A DNA stretch of 64,000 bases from Gracilibacillus kekensis (GCF_900143085.1 NZ_FRCZ01000001.1:1-64000), one strand, 5' to 3'; positions 52,788-63,611 are shown, counted from the first letter of the stretch. Translations and numbers: made by a program. The notes: generated by a model from the sequence alone, not told the origin.

Positions 52788-52829
52788 GCTATTTAGCTAT
52801 TAGCTGTGCTATGGTTATAAGAGAAAGTT

Positions 52830-52885
52830 TGGGGATCCACTTCGGAAGTAATGACCATACAAGCCGAAGTGGTGAATGCACGATT
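52830..52885 (+). repeat. short relic of the dispersed repeat
   Basis: GGGGATCCACTTCGG and AAGCCGAAGTGG match blocks of the 92-306 element and form an inverted repeat here; flanks do not match. Probably a truncated copy. Confidence 0.4.
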
Positions 52886-52920
52886 CACTACGACATATTG
52901 AATTTAATTTGTTTCGTTTT

Positions 52921-53565
52921 TTATTTACTTGAAGGGAATATAGTATACGACCAAGAATATAAAAAGTCGATAGCAAATATGACTGCCCAAAGCGTTCCAA
53001 TACTATATAACGTTTCATTTGGATAGGGTGAATCTTGATAGTTTCCTGTTTCAAACCAGGAAAAGTCTGTTAAGTAATACATCGCCTCATCCCAAGTATC
53101 CAATCCCATCATCCAAAAGATACCCTGAGCAATCACAAAGACGACTAAATGTATCATTGCGCTGTTTCTATTGACTTTCGCAACGTACTTCGGATCTTGA
53201 TTCTGTTCAATAATTTTATAATCTTTTGCGGTAAGAAGATCTACACCGCGCCACCCACCAATTTTTCTCCTCATCCATCGATCCAATTTCTTGAAATCAA
53301 CAATACCAAATGTACATGCATATACTACAAATATAAGGAGGACCATTTGAAAAGTGGAGAACTCCCCCGTGTATTGATAAATGGCAATTCCTAATAAAGC
53401 TTCCACAACTACTAAAAGTAAAAAGGTAGAAATAAAAAGCGTACTTATGCTCTTATTACCAAAGAAATAACGAAACACACCAAATAAAAGTAATGAAATA
53501 AATGATATAATTTCGATTACGATGAAAATTTCCCATTGAAAGTCAATTAATATATCCACTCTCAA
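52921..53565 (-). CDS. hypothetical six-helix membrane protein
   Basis: A 214-residue protein with about six helices; a basic loop KKLDRWMRRKIGGWRGVDLLTAKDYKII follows helix 3-4. TTG at 53565 lies six to seven bases after AAGGGAG and gives MRVDILIDFQWE; I prefer it to the upstream ATG. I do not recognise the family. No operon partner on the same strand within 100 bp. Confidence 0.65.
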   Translation of the reverse strand: MRVDILIDFQWEIFIVIEIISFISLLLFGVFRYFFGNKSISTLFISTFLLLVVVEALLGIAIYQYTGEFSTFQMVLLIFVVYACTFGIVDFKKLDRWMRRKIGGWRGVDLLTAKDYKIIEQNQDPKYVAKVNRNSAMIHLVVFVIAQGIFWMMGLDTWDEAMYYLTDFSWFETGNYQDSPYPNETLYSIGTLWAVIFAIDFLYSWSYTIFPSSK

Positions 53566-53675
53566 ATCCACTCCCTTCTTTCTTTTAACCATATGTGTAT
53601 GCTATTGCTCACATCATTTTAACATAATTATCCATTTGATCGACTTAAATCATGTAAATGCAGTACTGTAGTTTT

Positions 53676-54488
53676 TTATTTTCGGTTATCCCTAAAGGTA
53701 AATATGTAACCAATAATAGACAGTAGAAGCATTTTCTCTTCTATCGTTAATTCTTTAGAGATTTCAACCATATCGTTGTTAAGTTCGTTAAAAACATGTG
53801 TGTATTCATGAGGGAATTTACCATTATAGAAATATGCCCAGCGATGATTGTTATCGTCTCTGAGATCGAAATCACCTGACATACCAGATACCTTTATCTT
53901 CAAAAGTAACTTATCTTCTTCGTCAAATAACTTCCCTTTTGTATTTATCACATTTTTAAAATCATTTTGTACATAACTGCCCAAAAAATGATTATTGTGA
54001 TCGTAAATAAACAACCTTGTTACCTTCACACCTTTTCTCTTAAAATAAAACAATAGTTCTCCATCGTGCGTATAAAAACCCATAGTAACAGGCAAAAGAG
54101 ATAGCATAACATTACTAAAAGCCGCTACCGGATAATACCACCAAGGTAAATAAATTGTTTTAAGAGTACCAACATAATTACCTTGCTTTTCAATGAATAA
54201 TAATTGCGGTAAAACCCTGGCATCATTTTTAAGGACTAAATGATGCAAATCAACTAAGCTAAGCTCCGAATATGGAATTTCGCTATCTTTCAGTTGATTA
54301 TATTTGTGTCTGCTCAACACAGCCAGAACCAGAATAAAAGCACAAGGAAACAATGCCAAAAGCACTTCTAGCCATTCATTAATAGTTGATGGTGTATCAA
54401 AAATGATGAAACTGCTAATAACAACAAATAATACCAATAAAATTATGTATGCTAATTTCTCACGTCGTTTATACAAACTTGCTATCAT
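53676..54488 (-). CDS. hypothetical membrane-anchored protein with tubby/LURP-like part
   Basis: A 270-residue protein: two N-terminal helices (about 12-30 and 34-52), a third hydrophobic segment near 115-135, then a strand-rich stretch (VTRLFIYDHNNHFLGSYVQND, LFDEEDKLLLKIKVSGMSGDF, WAYFYNGKFPHEY) like the beta barrel of tubby-like/LURP proteins; this likeness is by eye. ATG at 54488 is preceded by AGAGGTGAT. Function unknown. Confidence 0.6.
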   Translation of the reverse strand: MIASLYKRREKLAYIILLVLFVVISSFIIFDTPSTINEWLEVLLALFPCAFILVLAVLSRHKYNQLKDSEIPYSELSLVDLHHLVLKNDARVLPQLLFIEKQGNYVGTLKTIYLPWWYYPVAAFSNVMLSLLPVTMGFYTHDGELLFYFKRKGVKVTRLFIYDHNNHFLGSYVQNDFKNVINTKGKLFDEEDKLLLKIKVSGMSGDFDLRDDNNHRWAYFYNGKFPHEYTHVFNELNNDMVEISKELTIEEKMLLLSIIGYIFTFRDNRK

Positions 54489-54676
54489 TAACAATCACCT
54501 CTTTTAAATTCATCCATAAATTACATATTATGATAATTGACTGTAACCTTCAAGTCGTATATTTGGACAATCCAATTAAATTGTAGGTCTAAAAATCTAT
54601 ATTATTTAAAAACGGTTTATTTTATCAATATAAAGGGTATTTTTAGTCAGGACTATTTATTAGAGGGGTTGACATC

Positions 54677-57142
54677 ATGAAACACAAAAGTAAGACAGGA
54701 AATCAAAAAGGATTTTTAAAATTATTATTAGCTTTATTTCTTTTTCCTCTATCTTTCGTTATCATTGCTGGGATAACTGGATTTGCACTAATTGAAGACA
54801 CACCACCATTAACTGAAAAACAGCTTAAAAATGCAAAAACCTCCATTATTTACGATATGAATGGAAACAAGATTGCCAATATTTCTGGTGCAGAACATCG
54901 CTTACCAGTTGATATTAAGGATGTTCCTATGATTGTACAGAATGCATTTATAGCTATTGAAGATGCTAGATTTAGAGATCATGACGGTATCGATATAAAA
55001 AGAATAGCTGGTGCAGCAATCGCCAATGTCAAAGAAGGCTGGGGTGCGGAAGGCGGAAGTACCATTACTCAACAAGTGGTTAAAAATGCGTATCTCTCCC
55101 CTGAAAAAACCTTAAAGAGAAAAGCACAGGAAGCGTATTTAGCCCTTCAAATGGAAGAGAATTATTCTAAAGATGAAATATTAGAAATGTACTTAAACAA
55201 AATTTACTTTGGTAACGGCGCTTATGGAATTGGTGCAGCTTCAGAAGTCTATTTTAACAAAAAAGTAAGTGATCTCTCAGTAGAAGAAGCTGCATTGTTA
55301 GCTGGACTTCCTCAACGACCAAGTGGATATGATCCATATGCACATCCTGAACTAGCAATAGACAGAAGAGACATTGTATTAGCTTCCATGGAAAAAAATA
55401 ATTTTATATCAACAGAAGAAAAAAAAGAAGCACAAGCAACTGAATTAGACAATATTCTTCACCAATCAAAAAATAAACAGCAATATCAATATTTTATCGA
55501 TCATGTGGTAGAAGAATTAAAAACAAAAGGAATCAAAGAGGATGAAATATATTCAGGTGGATTAAAAATCTATACAACACTTGATCCAAATGCTCAATCT
55601 AATACAGAAAAAATGATGACTGGTACTGATATTATCCCTTTTCCTAATGATAACTTTAAATCTGGTGTTGTTTTACTTGATACTAAAACAGGAGCTATTC
55701 GAGCAATAGGTGGTAATCGAAATCCTGGAGAGCAAGAAATTAAAAAAGGATTTAATTTTGCAACAGATATCAAAAGACAACCAGGATCGACAATTAAACC
55801 AATCTTAGACTATGGTCCGCTGATTGAATATCAAAAAAAATCTACTTATTATCAAATTAAAGATGAAGAACTTAAAATAGGTGACAAAACATTTAAAAAT
55901 TATGATGATTCATTCCGTGGAATGGTCTCGATGCGTGAAGCGTTAGTGAAATCATACAATATTCCTGCAATCAAGGCTTTTTTAGAACTTGAAAAAGATC
56001 AAGCAAAAGAATTTGCTTCTAATTTAGGATTAAATTTAGAGCATGCCTATCCTTCTTATGCCATTGGTGGCTTTGGAGATGAAGATGGCGTATCCCCATT
56101 AAACATGGCGGGTGCATATGCGGCATTCGGCAATCAAGGGGAGTACCACGAACCATACAGTGTTACAAAAGTTGAATATCCAACTGGTGAAATAATGGAA
56201 TATCAATCTGAGGGAAAACAAGCGATGAGTGATTATACGGCTTACATGATTACGGATATGCTGAGTGATGTAGTTCAGCATGGAACTGGTACCTTAGCTA
56301 ATATAGAGGGTTTACCTCTGGCAGGTAAAACAGGGACAACAAATGCACCTGAAGGTATTGAAAATGGGTCCACGGATTCTTGGTTTGTCGGCTATACTAC
56401 TGAATATACTGCAGCGGTTTGGACCGGATATGAAACAACATCACAAGAACAATATATTACGAAAGAAGATGCTCGTATATCAAGACTGTTATTCAAGGAG
56501 ATTATGACTGCAGTTTCTAAGGATGTTGACACAGAGTCATTTATTCAACCTTCTACCGTAAAGAAAGTCGATATTGACAAACGAAATGGTAAAAAGGCTT
56601 CAGCTCATACACCTAGCTATAGTAGGATTACAGAGTTATTCGTTGAAGGTTCGACGCTTCCAACTAAATATATACCAGCGAAAAAGAAGGTTAACAATAC
56701 TTCTCAAAAGAATAAGGAAAAAGAGAAGAAACAAGAAGAGGACAAAAAGAAAGAAGTAGATGATAAGAAAAATGAGGAGAAAAATAAGAAAGAAAAGAAG
56801 AAAAAACAAGAAAAAGAGAAAAACAAAGAGAAAAAAGAAGCCAATAATACTCCAGTAAGTAACAAGAAAGAGAAAGAGCAAACTACAGATGGAAATAATA
56901 CAGAAGAACAAGATGATCAAGAGAAAAAGCCAGACAACGATGAAATCTCGACAAAGCCTGATGAGAAAGAAGAGGTTGATCAGGAGACGGATACAGAAAG
57001 CACCGATAATAACACTGAGAATAAAGAAGATGAAGAAGTAGATAAACAAGATGATGACTCCGAAAAGAATTCATCTTCAACTACTGACTCTGTCAATAAT
57101 GATACCAAAGTAGAAGAAGAAAATAATATTCAAAATAACTAG
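54677..57142 (+). CDS. class A penicillin-binding protein
   Basis: An 821-residue bifunctional peptidoglycan synthase. Helix at about 13-35; glycosyltransferase 51 domain (EDARFRDHDGIDIKR with catalytic Glu, EGGSTITQQVVKN, KILEMYLNKIYFGNGAYG); transpeptidase with SxxK in QPGSTIKP, SYN in VKSYNIP, and KTGT in AGKTGTTNAP. The last 150 residues are a Lys/Glu tail, then Asp/Glu/Asn-rich, with no PASTA or FN3 domain. It polymerises and crosslinks the wall. Own terminator at 57178. Confidence 0.95.
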   Translation: MKHKSKTGNQKGFLKLLLALFLFPLSFVIIAGITGFALIEDTPPLTEKQLKNAKTSIIYDMNGNKIANISGAEHRLPVDIKDVPMIVQNAFIAIEDARFRDHDGIDIKRIAGAAIANVKEGWGAEGGSTITQQVVKNAYLSPEKTLKRKAQEAYLALQMEENYSKDEILEMYLNKIYFGNGAYGIGAASEVYFNKKVSDLSVEEAALLAGLPQRPSGYDPYAHPELAIDRRDIVLASMEKNNFISTEEKKEAQATELDNILHQSKNKQQYQYFIDHVVEELKTKGIKEDEIYSGGLKIYTTLDPNAQSNTEKMMTGTDIIPFPNDNFKSGVVLLDTKTGAIRAIGGNRNPGEQEIKKGFNFATDIKRQPGSTIKPILDYGPLIEYQKKSTYYQIKDEELKIGDKTFKNYDDSFRGMVSMREALVKSYNIPAIKAFLELEKDQAKEFASNLGLNLEHAYPSYAIGGFGDEDGVSPLNMAGAYAAFGNQGEYHEPYSVTKVEYPTGEIMEYQSEGKQAMSDYTAYMITDMLSDVVQHGTGTLANIEGLPLAGKTGTTNAPEGIENGSTDSWFVGYTTEYTAAVWTGYETTSQEQYITKEDARISRLLFKEIMTAVSKDVDTESFIQPSTVKKVDIDKRNGKKASAHTPSYSRITELFVEGSTLPTKYIPAKKKVNNTSQKNKEKEKKQEEDKKKEVDDKKNEEKNKKEKKKKQEKEKNKEKKEANNTPVSNKKEKEQTTDGNNTEEQDDQEKKPDNDEISTKPDEKEEVDQETDTESTDNNTENKEDEEVDKQDDDSEKNSSSTTDSVNNDTKVEEENNIQNN

Positions 57143-57177
57143 ATGAGTTTGCAAGGGGCTTGTCAAGAAAAGTGTGT

Positions 57178-57210
57178 AAGAGCTTTTTATTAGGCTCTTG
57201 CTTTTTTTTG
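57178..57210 (+). terminator. terminator of the PBP gene
   Basis: AAGAGC TTTTTATTAG GCTCTT hairpin followed by a long T-run. Confidence 0.85.
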
Positions 57211-57423
57211 TAAATTAAAAGCTCACTTAATAGTGAACTTTTGATAATAACTTTCAGAAGATTTGGTGACTTAATAATAGATAAATTGTTACTTCACCTT
57301 AACAACGCATACTTCCCTTGAATGTTCTTAAAATTTCATCCTCCGAAATAAATTAAGTCTAGCTTTTATTGAAAAAAATGCTACTATTATATAGATAACT
57401 TAATAGAGATGGAGAAATGAAAG

Positions 57424-58236
57424 ATGAATATAGTTTCTTTTAATGCGTTACGAACAATTGGTATGCCTAGTGTAACTTATATAAAACCTGACTTAATGTA
57501 TAAAGAAATAGAAAGAATAAAGGATGCAGATCTCGTTTTGTTTCCTGAGACTTGGCAAGTACCTGCACTTGTTTTCGGACTAAAAAAGAACATTTTCCCT
57601 AGTATTGAAACAATGCAACTAGGTGCAAATAAAATAGAAATGACTCGTGCGCTCTGGTCTGTAGCAAAAGAGTATGTACCATATACGGAAATTCTCGAGA
57701 GCACTGAATCCAATATCCAAGCAATCCTAACCACTTTCCCCTTCCCTTTTGTTGCTAAAGAAGCAAAAAATTCGATGGGGAAAGGAGTATTTTTAATAGA
57801 ATCTGAAGAAGCGTTGCGAGAATATGCCTCAAAAAATGATGTGCTTTATATCCAGGAATACCTAATTAATGATGGAAAAGATTTACGAGTTTGTGTTGTT
57901 GGTGATGAAATATATGCTGCCTATTGGCGTGTGGGAATAGAAGGAGAGTTTTTACACAATATTTCCCAAGGCGGTTCAGTTTGTTCACAATTTATTCCTG
58001 AAGATGCTTTAAAACTTGTAATTACTATTGCTCGTGCCTTAAATATTAACCATGCCGGGTTTGATATCATAGTTAGTGAAGGTCGTTTTTATATACTAGA
58101 ATTTAATGTCTTATTTGGGAATCAAGGGTTGAATAGAAAAGACGCAACAGTGGCTCAATCTATATATGCTTATATTTCTAGTCACTTTTCGCCATCCAAC
58201 CCTACTCCTACAACGCCTGGAAAGATTATTTCTTAG
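57424..58236 (+). CDS. RimK-like ATP-grasp ligase
   Basis: A 270-residue ATP-grasp enzyme with the RimK order: N-terminal domain to about 95, FPFPFVAKEAKNSMGKGVFLI (ATP-binding Lys and Gly loop, about 103-123), YIQEYLINDGKDLRVCVVGDE and FYILEFNVLFGNQG with metal ligands Glu and Asn. It should join an amino acid to a carboxylate; the acceptor is unknown. It lacks the NTSxSxxK-type motif of D-Ala ligases. Single gene with GGAG upstream; the 57211-57423 interval shows no other gene. Confidence 0.82.
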   Translation: MNIVSFNALRTIGMPSVTYIKPDLMYKEIERIKDADLVLFPETWQVPALVFGLKKNIFPSIETMQLGANKIEMTRALWSVAKEYVPYTEILESTESNIQAILTTFPFPFVAKEAKNSMGKGVFLIESEEALREYASKNDVLYIQEYLINDGKDLRVCVVGDEIYAAYWRVGIEGEFLHNISQGGSVCSQFIPEDALKLVITIARALNINHAGFDIIVSEGRFYILEFNVLFGNQGLNRKDATVAQSIYAYISSHFSPSNPTPTTPGKIIS

Positions 58237-58364
58237 AAACTAATAACAACACCTATCGATATCATATCTGAATAGTCTCATCTCCTCCTCTAGTATTTTA
58301 AAAAGACTAGTAGAAAACTTTAAATATAAAACTTTTATTATTAAATACAACTTAGTTTTTCCAC

Positions 58365-58393
58365 TGTACAAAGTAGTTCGTTTTGGTTATAAT
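58365..58393 (+). promoter_or_regulatory. probable SigA promoter of the GH43 gene
   Basis: TGTACA - 17 bases - TATAAT, 31 bp upstream of the ATG. The -10 is perfect, the -35 matches four of six positions. Confidence 0.6.
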
Positions 58394-58423
58394 GATATGA
58401 GACTAATTTATGGAGGGAATTTT

Positions 58424-59410
58424 ATGAGTAATCAATCCAAACAAAATGAAGCCCTAGTAACACATATTTATACCGCAGATCCATCTGCACATGTTTTTGA
58501 GGGGAAAATTTATATTTATCCATCGCATGATTTGGAGCACGATGGCGAATCTTTTGATGATGGCTCTCAATACGCAATGGAAGACTATCATGTTTTCTCT
58601 ATGGAAAATGAAAGCGCTCCAGTAGTAGATCATGGTGAGGTGCTCCATGTAAAAGATATTCCATGGGCAAGTAAGCAAATGTGGGCACCAGACGCAGCAT
58701 ACAAAAATGGTAAATATTATCTTGTGTACCCTGCTAAAGATCATGATGGGATTTTCCGAATCGGGATTGCAACCAGCGACAATCCTGCAGGACCCTTCAA
58801 GCCTGAAGAAAATTATATCCCAGGTAGTTATAGTATAGATCCGGCTGTATTAATTGACGATGATAACAAAGCATATTGTTATATAGGTGGACTTTGGGGC
58901 GGTCAATTAGAACAATGGCAAACAGGTAGCCATAATCCGGAAGGAAAGGAACCTGCACCTGACAAACCAGCATATGGTCCACGTATTGCAGAATTTAGTG
59001 ATGATATGCTTACCTTTAAAGAAGATCCAAAGGAAATCTCAATTGTCGATAGTGATGGGAATCCAATCCTCGCTGGTGATGAGGATCGCAGATTTTTTGA
59101 AGGAGCTTGGGTACATAAATATGATGGTCGTTATTACTTGTCTTATTCAACCGGTACCACTCACAAAATCGTCTATGCGGTAGGTGACAATCCATATGGT
59201 CCATTTGAATTTAAAGGAACTATTTTGAACCCTGTTATTGGCTGGACTACCCACCACTCAATCGTTCAATTTAATGATAAATGGTATCTGTTCTACCATG
59301 ACGCATCTTTATCAAATGGTATAAATCATCAACGTTCAATTAAATTCACTGAAATAACGTATGATGAATCTGGCAATATTCAAACAATTGAACCGTACGA
59401 AAATAAATAA
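58424..59410 (+). CDS. cytoplasmic GH43 family glycosidase
   Basis: A 328-residue five-bladed propeller enzyme: catalytic-base region YTADPSAHVFEGKIYIYPSHD (Asp19), the pKa-modulating Asp in YSIDPAVLIDDD, and the acid Glu in FFEGAWVHKYDGRYYLSYS. No signal peptide. GH43 enzymes release arabinose or xylose from oligosaccharides; the intracellular form would trim imported xylo- or arabino-oligosaccharides. ATG at 58424 follows GGAGGG. No transporter next to it. Confidence 0.9.
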   Translation: MSNQSKQNEALVTHIYTADPSAHVFEGKIYIYPSHDLEHDGESFDDGSQYAMEDYHVFSMENESAPVVDHGEVLHVKDIPWASKQMWAPDAAYKNGKYYLVYPAKDHDGIFRIGIATSDNPAGPFKPEENYIPGSYSIDPAVLIDDDNKAYCYIGGLWGGQLEQWQTGSHNPEGKEPAPDKPAYGPRIAEFSDDMLTFKEDPKEISIVDSDGNPILAGDEDRRFFEGAWVHKYDGRYYLSYSTGTTHKIVYAVGDNPYGPFEFKGTILNPVIGWTTHHSIVQFNDKWYLFYHDASLSNGINHQRSIKFTEITYDESGNIQTIEPYENK

Positions 59411-59450
59411 AATGATAGAACTACAGTCGATTATCATGCTATAAATAATT

Positions 59451-59491
59451 AAAGCTCTAATAACAACTTCTTATTGTTATTAGAGCTTTTT
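59451..59491 (+). terminator. bidirectional terminator
   Basis: AAAGCTCTAATAACAA pairs perfectly with TTGTTATTAGAGCTTT, followed by TTTCATTT; lies between the convergent GH43 and MATE genes. Confidence 0.88.
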
Positions 59492-59509
59492 CATTTGTCT
59501 TTTAAAACT

Positions 59510-60889
59510 TTAACTACTTATCACTTCTTTTTCATCTTCAACTAATATTTTCTGTTCCCATTTTCGACTTCTCCAGCGGAAAAACATGAGTATTCCTCGT
59601 AACCATTCATCAAGAATAATCGCAATCCATATACCTATTAGGCCAAAACCTAAAGAAATACCAAATATGTATGCCAAGGTAACACTAACTCCCCACATTG
59701 AAATAATACCGACAACGACAGGAAAACGTGCGTCACCCGCTGCTCGTAAGGAACTAATGATTACTAAATTGAAAGTACGACCTGGTTCCAAAATGACTCC
59801 TAAAAAGAGCAAGATCGAACCCAATGCTATTATTTCTGCATCATCCGTAAAAATCCCTAAAAGACTTTCACTGAAAAAAGCAATAATGGTACCGATTGAT
59901 AAGGCAATGACTATTGATACTCTTAATCCTTTAAACATTTGACGATAGGCTTCTTCTATTTTACCCGCACCAACCAGTTGCCCGATCATAATTTGCATCC
60001 CCTTGGCAACTGAAACTGAAAACACCGTCATAAAATTCATGAGATTTTGGGTATACACTCTCGTTGCTAAAGCATTTGCACCTAGTAAAGTAATGAATAC
60101 TGTTATTATTAATTGACTTAAACTATGAGAAAGATGTTCTCCGGCAGCTGGCACACCAATTCCCATAATTTTTTTGATATACTCTTTCTTTAAATGAAAA
60201 TAATCCTTTAATTTTATTTTTATCTCGATTCTTTTATACAATATGATACAAACGACGATCATAGCTATTCCTCGACTTACCGCAGTAGCTATCGCAACAC
60301 CCATGACACCTAATTGTGGGAAGCCAAGAGCACCAAAAATAAATAAATAATTACCAATTATATTTAAGATGTTCATTCCTAAAACAAGATACATCACGTC
60401 TTTTGTATAGCCTTGCGCTTGCAATGCAGAAGACATTGTCATAACCATCGCTTGAGTAAACAGGGTTCCTCCAACAATTAGTAAATAAATGTTGGCATAT
60501 TCTATTAAATGATCTTCTAAATTAAACAAAATTAGAAAAGGCTCCCTAAATATTACAATCAAACCACTTATAAATAAACCAAATGCTAGATTGAGCACCA
60601 TGGCATTTGTGATTGTTATGCTTACTTCTTTAGGTTTTTTTGCTCCAACAAATTGTGCAATAACTACTCCAGAGCCCATTGCGGTAAAGTTAAATAAAAC
60701 AAAAGTAAACATCATTATTTGATTCACAACGCCAATCGCTGCAACGGCTTCGTCAGAAACGAAACTCAACATAAAAATATCTGCAATTCTCATGAACGTC
60801 TGCAAAAACGCTTCTATAAATAACGGCCATGTTATAGCAAGTAAGGTGATCTTTTTCTTTGATGGTGGGTTATTTGTTAAATGTGACAT
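59510..60889 (-). CDS. MATE family efflux protein
   Basis: A 459-residue membrane protein of 12 helices in two equal halves: TWPLFIEAFLQTFMRIADIFML in the first, PAAGEHLSHSLSQLIITVFI and GAGKIEEAYRQMF in the second, as in DinF/NorM-type antiporters. It exports cationic drugs or metabolites with Na+ or H+. ATG at 60889 is chosen as the longest frame's second start; no clear SD is seen before either. Confidence 0.9.
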   Translation of the reverse strand: MSHLTNNPPSKKKITLLAITWPLFIEAFLQTFMRIADIFMLSFVSDEAVAAIGVVNQIMMFTFVLFNFTAMGSGVVIAQFVGAKKPKEVSITITNAMVLNLAFGLFISGLIVIFREPFLILFNLEDHLIEYANIYLLIVGGTLFTQAMVMTMSSALQAQGYTKDVMYLVLGMNILNIIGNYLFIFGALGFPQLGVMGVAIATAVSRGIAMIVVCIILYKRIEIKIKLKDYFHLKKEYIKKIMGIGVPAAGEHLSHSLSQLIITVFITLLGANALATRVYTQNLMNFMTVFSVSVAKGMQIMIGQLVGAGKIEEAYRQMFKGLRVSIVIALSIGTIIAFFSESLLGIFTDDAEIIALGSILLFLGVILEPGRTFNLVIISSLRAAGDARFPVVVGIISMWGVSVTLAYIFGISLGFGLIGIWIAIILDEWLRGILMFFRWRSRKWEQKILVEDEKEVISS

Positions 60890-61279
60890 TAGCAATTACC
60901 ATTTACTTTCTCTGACTGTTTCATTCTACTGTCCCCTCTTGTCTAAAAAAGATAAAGTATTGGAGTATATATTATTAAAAAACAGCTTTATCTCAAAATG
61001 ATAAGATTCAAATCTTAACTTATCAAAGAAGGTGCACAGTTTTTTAAAGTATCACCTCTGACAAAAAGAAAAAGTTAGCGCACCCTTGAATTTAGCGACT
61101 TTATAATTAGCTGTGATAAAGGAGACACATACAGACTTGCACAGGAAATATGCACTTTTTTATTTAAGTGAAATGTGAAATAGCAGAAAACACTTTGTAA
61201 ATCAACGATACGACCTTCTAGACTTCTGTTTTCATAAGAAAAACCGGGAAGCCCACCCGTTCTTTTTAGTAGTAATTTT

Positions 61280-61350
61280 GAGCTGAAGGGAAAACGCCAT
61301 GGAAAGGGAAATGGACAGCCGAAGCGGGGAATTTATAGTCACTATAAGAT
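61280..61350 (+). repeat. 3' fragment of the dispersed repeat (copy D)
   Basis: TTGAGCTGAAGGGAAAACGCC, ATGGAAAGGG and CAGCCGAAGCGGGG match the right half of copies A-C; the left half is lost or too diverged. The rest of the 60896-61379 interval has no gene that I can support. Confidence 0.6.
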
Positions 61351-61380
61351 AAAGCGGATTATATACTTTTCTTGCTTATA

Positions 61381-61416
61381 AAAAAAGAGCCATCCCTTGT
61401 TAAAAAAGATGGACTT
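61381..61416 (-). terminator. terminator of the small membrane gene
   Basis: AGTCCATC ... GGGATGGCT imperfect hairpin followed by CTTTTTTTAT on the minus strand. Confidence 0.7.
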
Positions 61417-61447
61417 TTCTTACCACTACCATTTCTATTTAATTTCC

Positions 61448-61639
61448 TTACGAGACACTCATATATATAACAAGTGCAATAACCGATCCTATAATCGCAA
61501 CAACGTATATCATCGATAATCGCTTCAGCTGTGTTTTGCTTTCTTCTCTGTAATTAGGATCACTTCTACCTAATTGTTGGAACGTTAGTAAAAATGCAGA
61601 GATACAAATTATCAGGATAAGAATAATATAAACAGCCAC
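61448..61639 (-). CDS. small two-helix membrane protein
   Basis: A 63-residue protein starting at GTG 61639, seven bases after GGAGGT. Two helices (about 3-20 and 42-62) flank a polar, basic linker QQLGRSDPNYREESKTQLKR. I do not recognise the family. Own terminator downstream. Confidence 0.7.
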   Translation of the reverse strand: MAVYIILILIICISAFLLTFQQLGRSDPNYREESKTQLKRLSMIYVVAIIGSVIALVIYMSVS

Positions 61640-61892
61640 TATAATAACCTCCTTTAAAATCAGCTCATATTAACTTATATAACACTAATTAAGCTGAAAT
61701 AAACTCCACGGAAAAAACATTTGCTAATACGGCAGTAAATACTTCTTTTGATCATGTACTAGTAAGTTTTAAAACCTTTCATATCTACGGAATTTACAAA
61801 AAACTTGTATTAATTTTACAATTCTTTAATATTTCTCTGCTAGAATATATCTACAAGAGTCGAAAGACCTACGTTAAAAGGAGGGTTTGTCA

Positions 61893-63611
61893 TTGAAGAT
61901 TATACTATTAAATTTAAAGAAGTACATGCGAAGCATATTAATAACACTTTCATTACAAACACGGTTACTTATTTTATTTGTCACATTTCTCATACTTTCA
62001 GTTGTTATAGTCGGTGTAAATTCTTACATAAATGCTAAAGAAACTACCATAGCATCTACTGAAAACCGTTTGATGCGAGAAGGTGAACTTATGCGATATA
62101 TAGCCGAAAACTTAAAGTTTTTATATGTAAGTGATGAAGCGTATTTTATGCAACAATTAGAAATAAATATACGGTCACAACAGGATAAACTAAGTGAGGA
62201 AGGTATCGATACTGATATTTTTTATATAAAAGATAACAAAGTGATCCCTTTTCAAGTTAGTCGTGACAGCAAGCTAACCTTTTCTGTCCCCTTAATAAAT
62301 AAAATGAGTGATCTTAATCAAGGTATATTGCACGAAGAAATTGCAAATCAGGATTATACTATATTTGTTGAAGACCTTCAAACCGAAATTGGTGGCAATT
62401 ATGTACTTGCTGTTCCAACGTCTTCTTACATGGAACCTGTCATTAAATTAGGACAAAATATAAGCATAATCATCGTCATTAGTCTAGTTATTTCTTGTTT
62501 TTTTATTATTTTATTTGTCAGAAGTTTAATTCGACCTATATCTAAACTTCAAAGTGAGATGAATGAAGCACAAAATGGAAATTTAATATCGAGTAATATT
62601 GATACAACTATCCCAGAAATAACATCCTTACACAAAAGTTATCAAAAATTAATGGATCAAATTAGAACAATGTGGAATGAATTAAATGATACTACAACAA
62701 AATTAAAAACTACTGGTGTTCAACTAAAGGAATCTTCAAGTGATTCTTTATCCTCAAGTCATCAGTTAATTGAAACAATTAATATCGTTAAATCAGGTTC
62801 AGAACAGACAGTTAAAAATGCTGAGGATAGTGCGGTTCAGTTCCAAGAAATGAAAAATAGGGTAGTCTCCTTAAACAAAAATATGACATTAGTAGAAAAT
62901 AGCTCAAAGGATATGAATGATTCAGCAAAATACGGTGATCAAAACATTAAAGATTTAATCCATACTATATTGTCCTTTGAACAAGACTTTGAACAAATGA
63001 ATAAAACTATTTATAAAGTTAATACGCATTCTACTTCAATTACAAGTTTAGTAGATTTAATTAAAGGTATTGCCGAGCAAACAAAATTGTTGGCTTTAAA
63101 TGCGACAATTGAAGCAGCAAGAGCTGGTGAGTATGGCAAAGGATTTGCTGTCGTAGCTGATGAGGTAAGAAAGCTGGCAGAACAAGCAACAAACACATCG
63201 GAAGAAATTACAGACTCCCTAACCGGAATGAAGAATGTTGCATTTCAAGCTTCAGAAGAGTTTGAACATATGAACTTAAAAATTAATTCTAATCTTGAAA
63301 CAGCAAAAAAGTCACAAATATCTGTGGATAAAATGATGAACGAAATACATACAGTAAGTAATCGTATACAGGGTATGCAACAAGAACTTGATCATTTACA
63401 AAATATATTACCTAAACTAGAACAATCAACTGATAATTTTTCATACGTTGCTCAAGAAACATCAGCAAGTACTGAACAAATGTATGAAACAAGTGATGAA
63501 CAGATTAAACAAATGAAACACACTCACGAGATCGGTCTCACTCTTACCAATTTATCTCAATCCCTTGCTGAGCTCACAAAACGCTTTGATATACGAGTTA
63601 GAAAGAACTAA
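61893..63611 (+). CDS. methyl-accepting chemotaxis protein
   Basis: A 572-residue chemoreceptor: helix 1 at about residues 22-45, an extracellular sensor domain of about 140 residues (single Cache-like), helix 2 at about 190-212, a HAMP linker, and a cytoplasmic signalling domain with the hairpin tip [40 protein letters not shown]. It signals through CheA to the flagella; ligand unknown. TTG at 61893 follows AGGAGGG and is favoured over TTG 61887. No chemotaxis genes adjoin it. Confidence 0.93.
   Translation: MKIILLNLKKYMRSILITLSLQTRLLILFVTFLILSVVIVGVNSYINAKETTIASTENRLMREGELMRYIAENLKFLYVSDEAYFMQQLEINIRSQQDKLSEEGIDTDIFYIKDNKVIPFQVSRDSKLTFSVPLINKMSDLNQGILHEEIANQDYTIFVEDLQTEIGGNYVLAVPTSSYMEPVIKLGQNISIIIVISLVISCFFIILFVRSLIRPISKLQSEMNEAQNGNLISSNIDTTIPEITSLHKSYQKLMDQIRTMWNELNDTTTKLKTTGVQLKESSSDSLSSSHQLIETINIVKSGSEQTVKNAEDSAVQFQEMKNRVVSLNKNMTLVENSSKDMNDSAKYGDQNIKDLIHTILSFEQDFEQMNKTIYKVNTHSTSITSLVDLIKGIAEQTKLLALNATIEAARAGEYGKGFAVVADEVRKLAEQATNTSEEITDSLTGMKNVAFQASEEFEHMNLKINSNLETAKKSQISVDKMMNEIHTVSNRIQGMQQELDHLQNILPKLEQSTDNFSYVAQETSASTEQMYETSDEQIKQMKHTHEIGLTLTNLSQSLAELTKRFDIRVRKN

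Noticed and set aside
56636-57049. Minus-strand hydrophobic ORF opposite the PBP tail
   Set aside because: Antisense of AAA/GAA-rich codons gives TTT/TTC-rich Phe/Leu runs; no SD and nonsensical composition.
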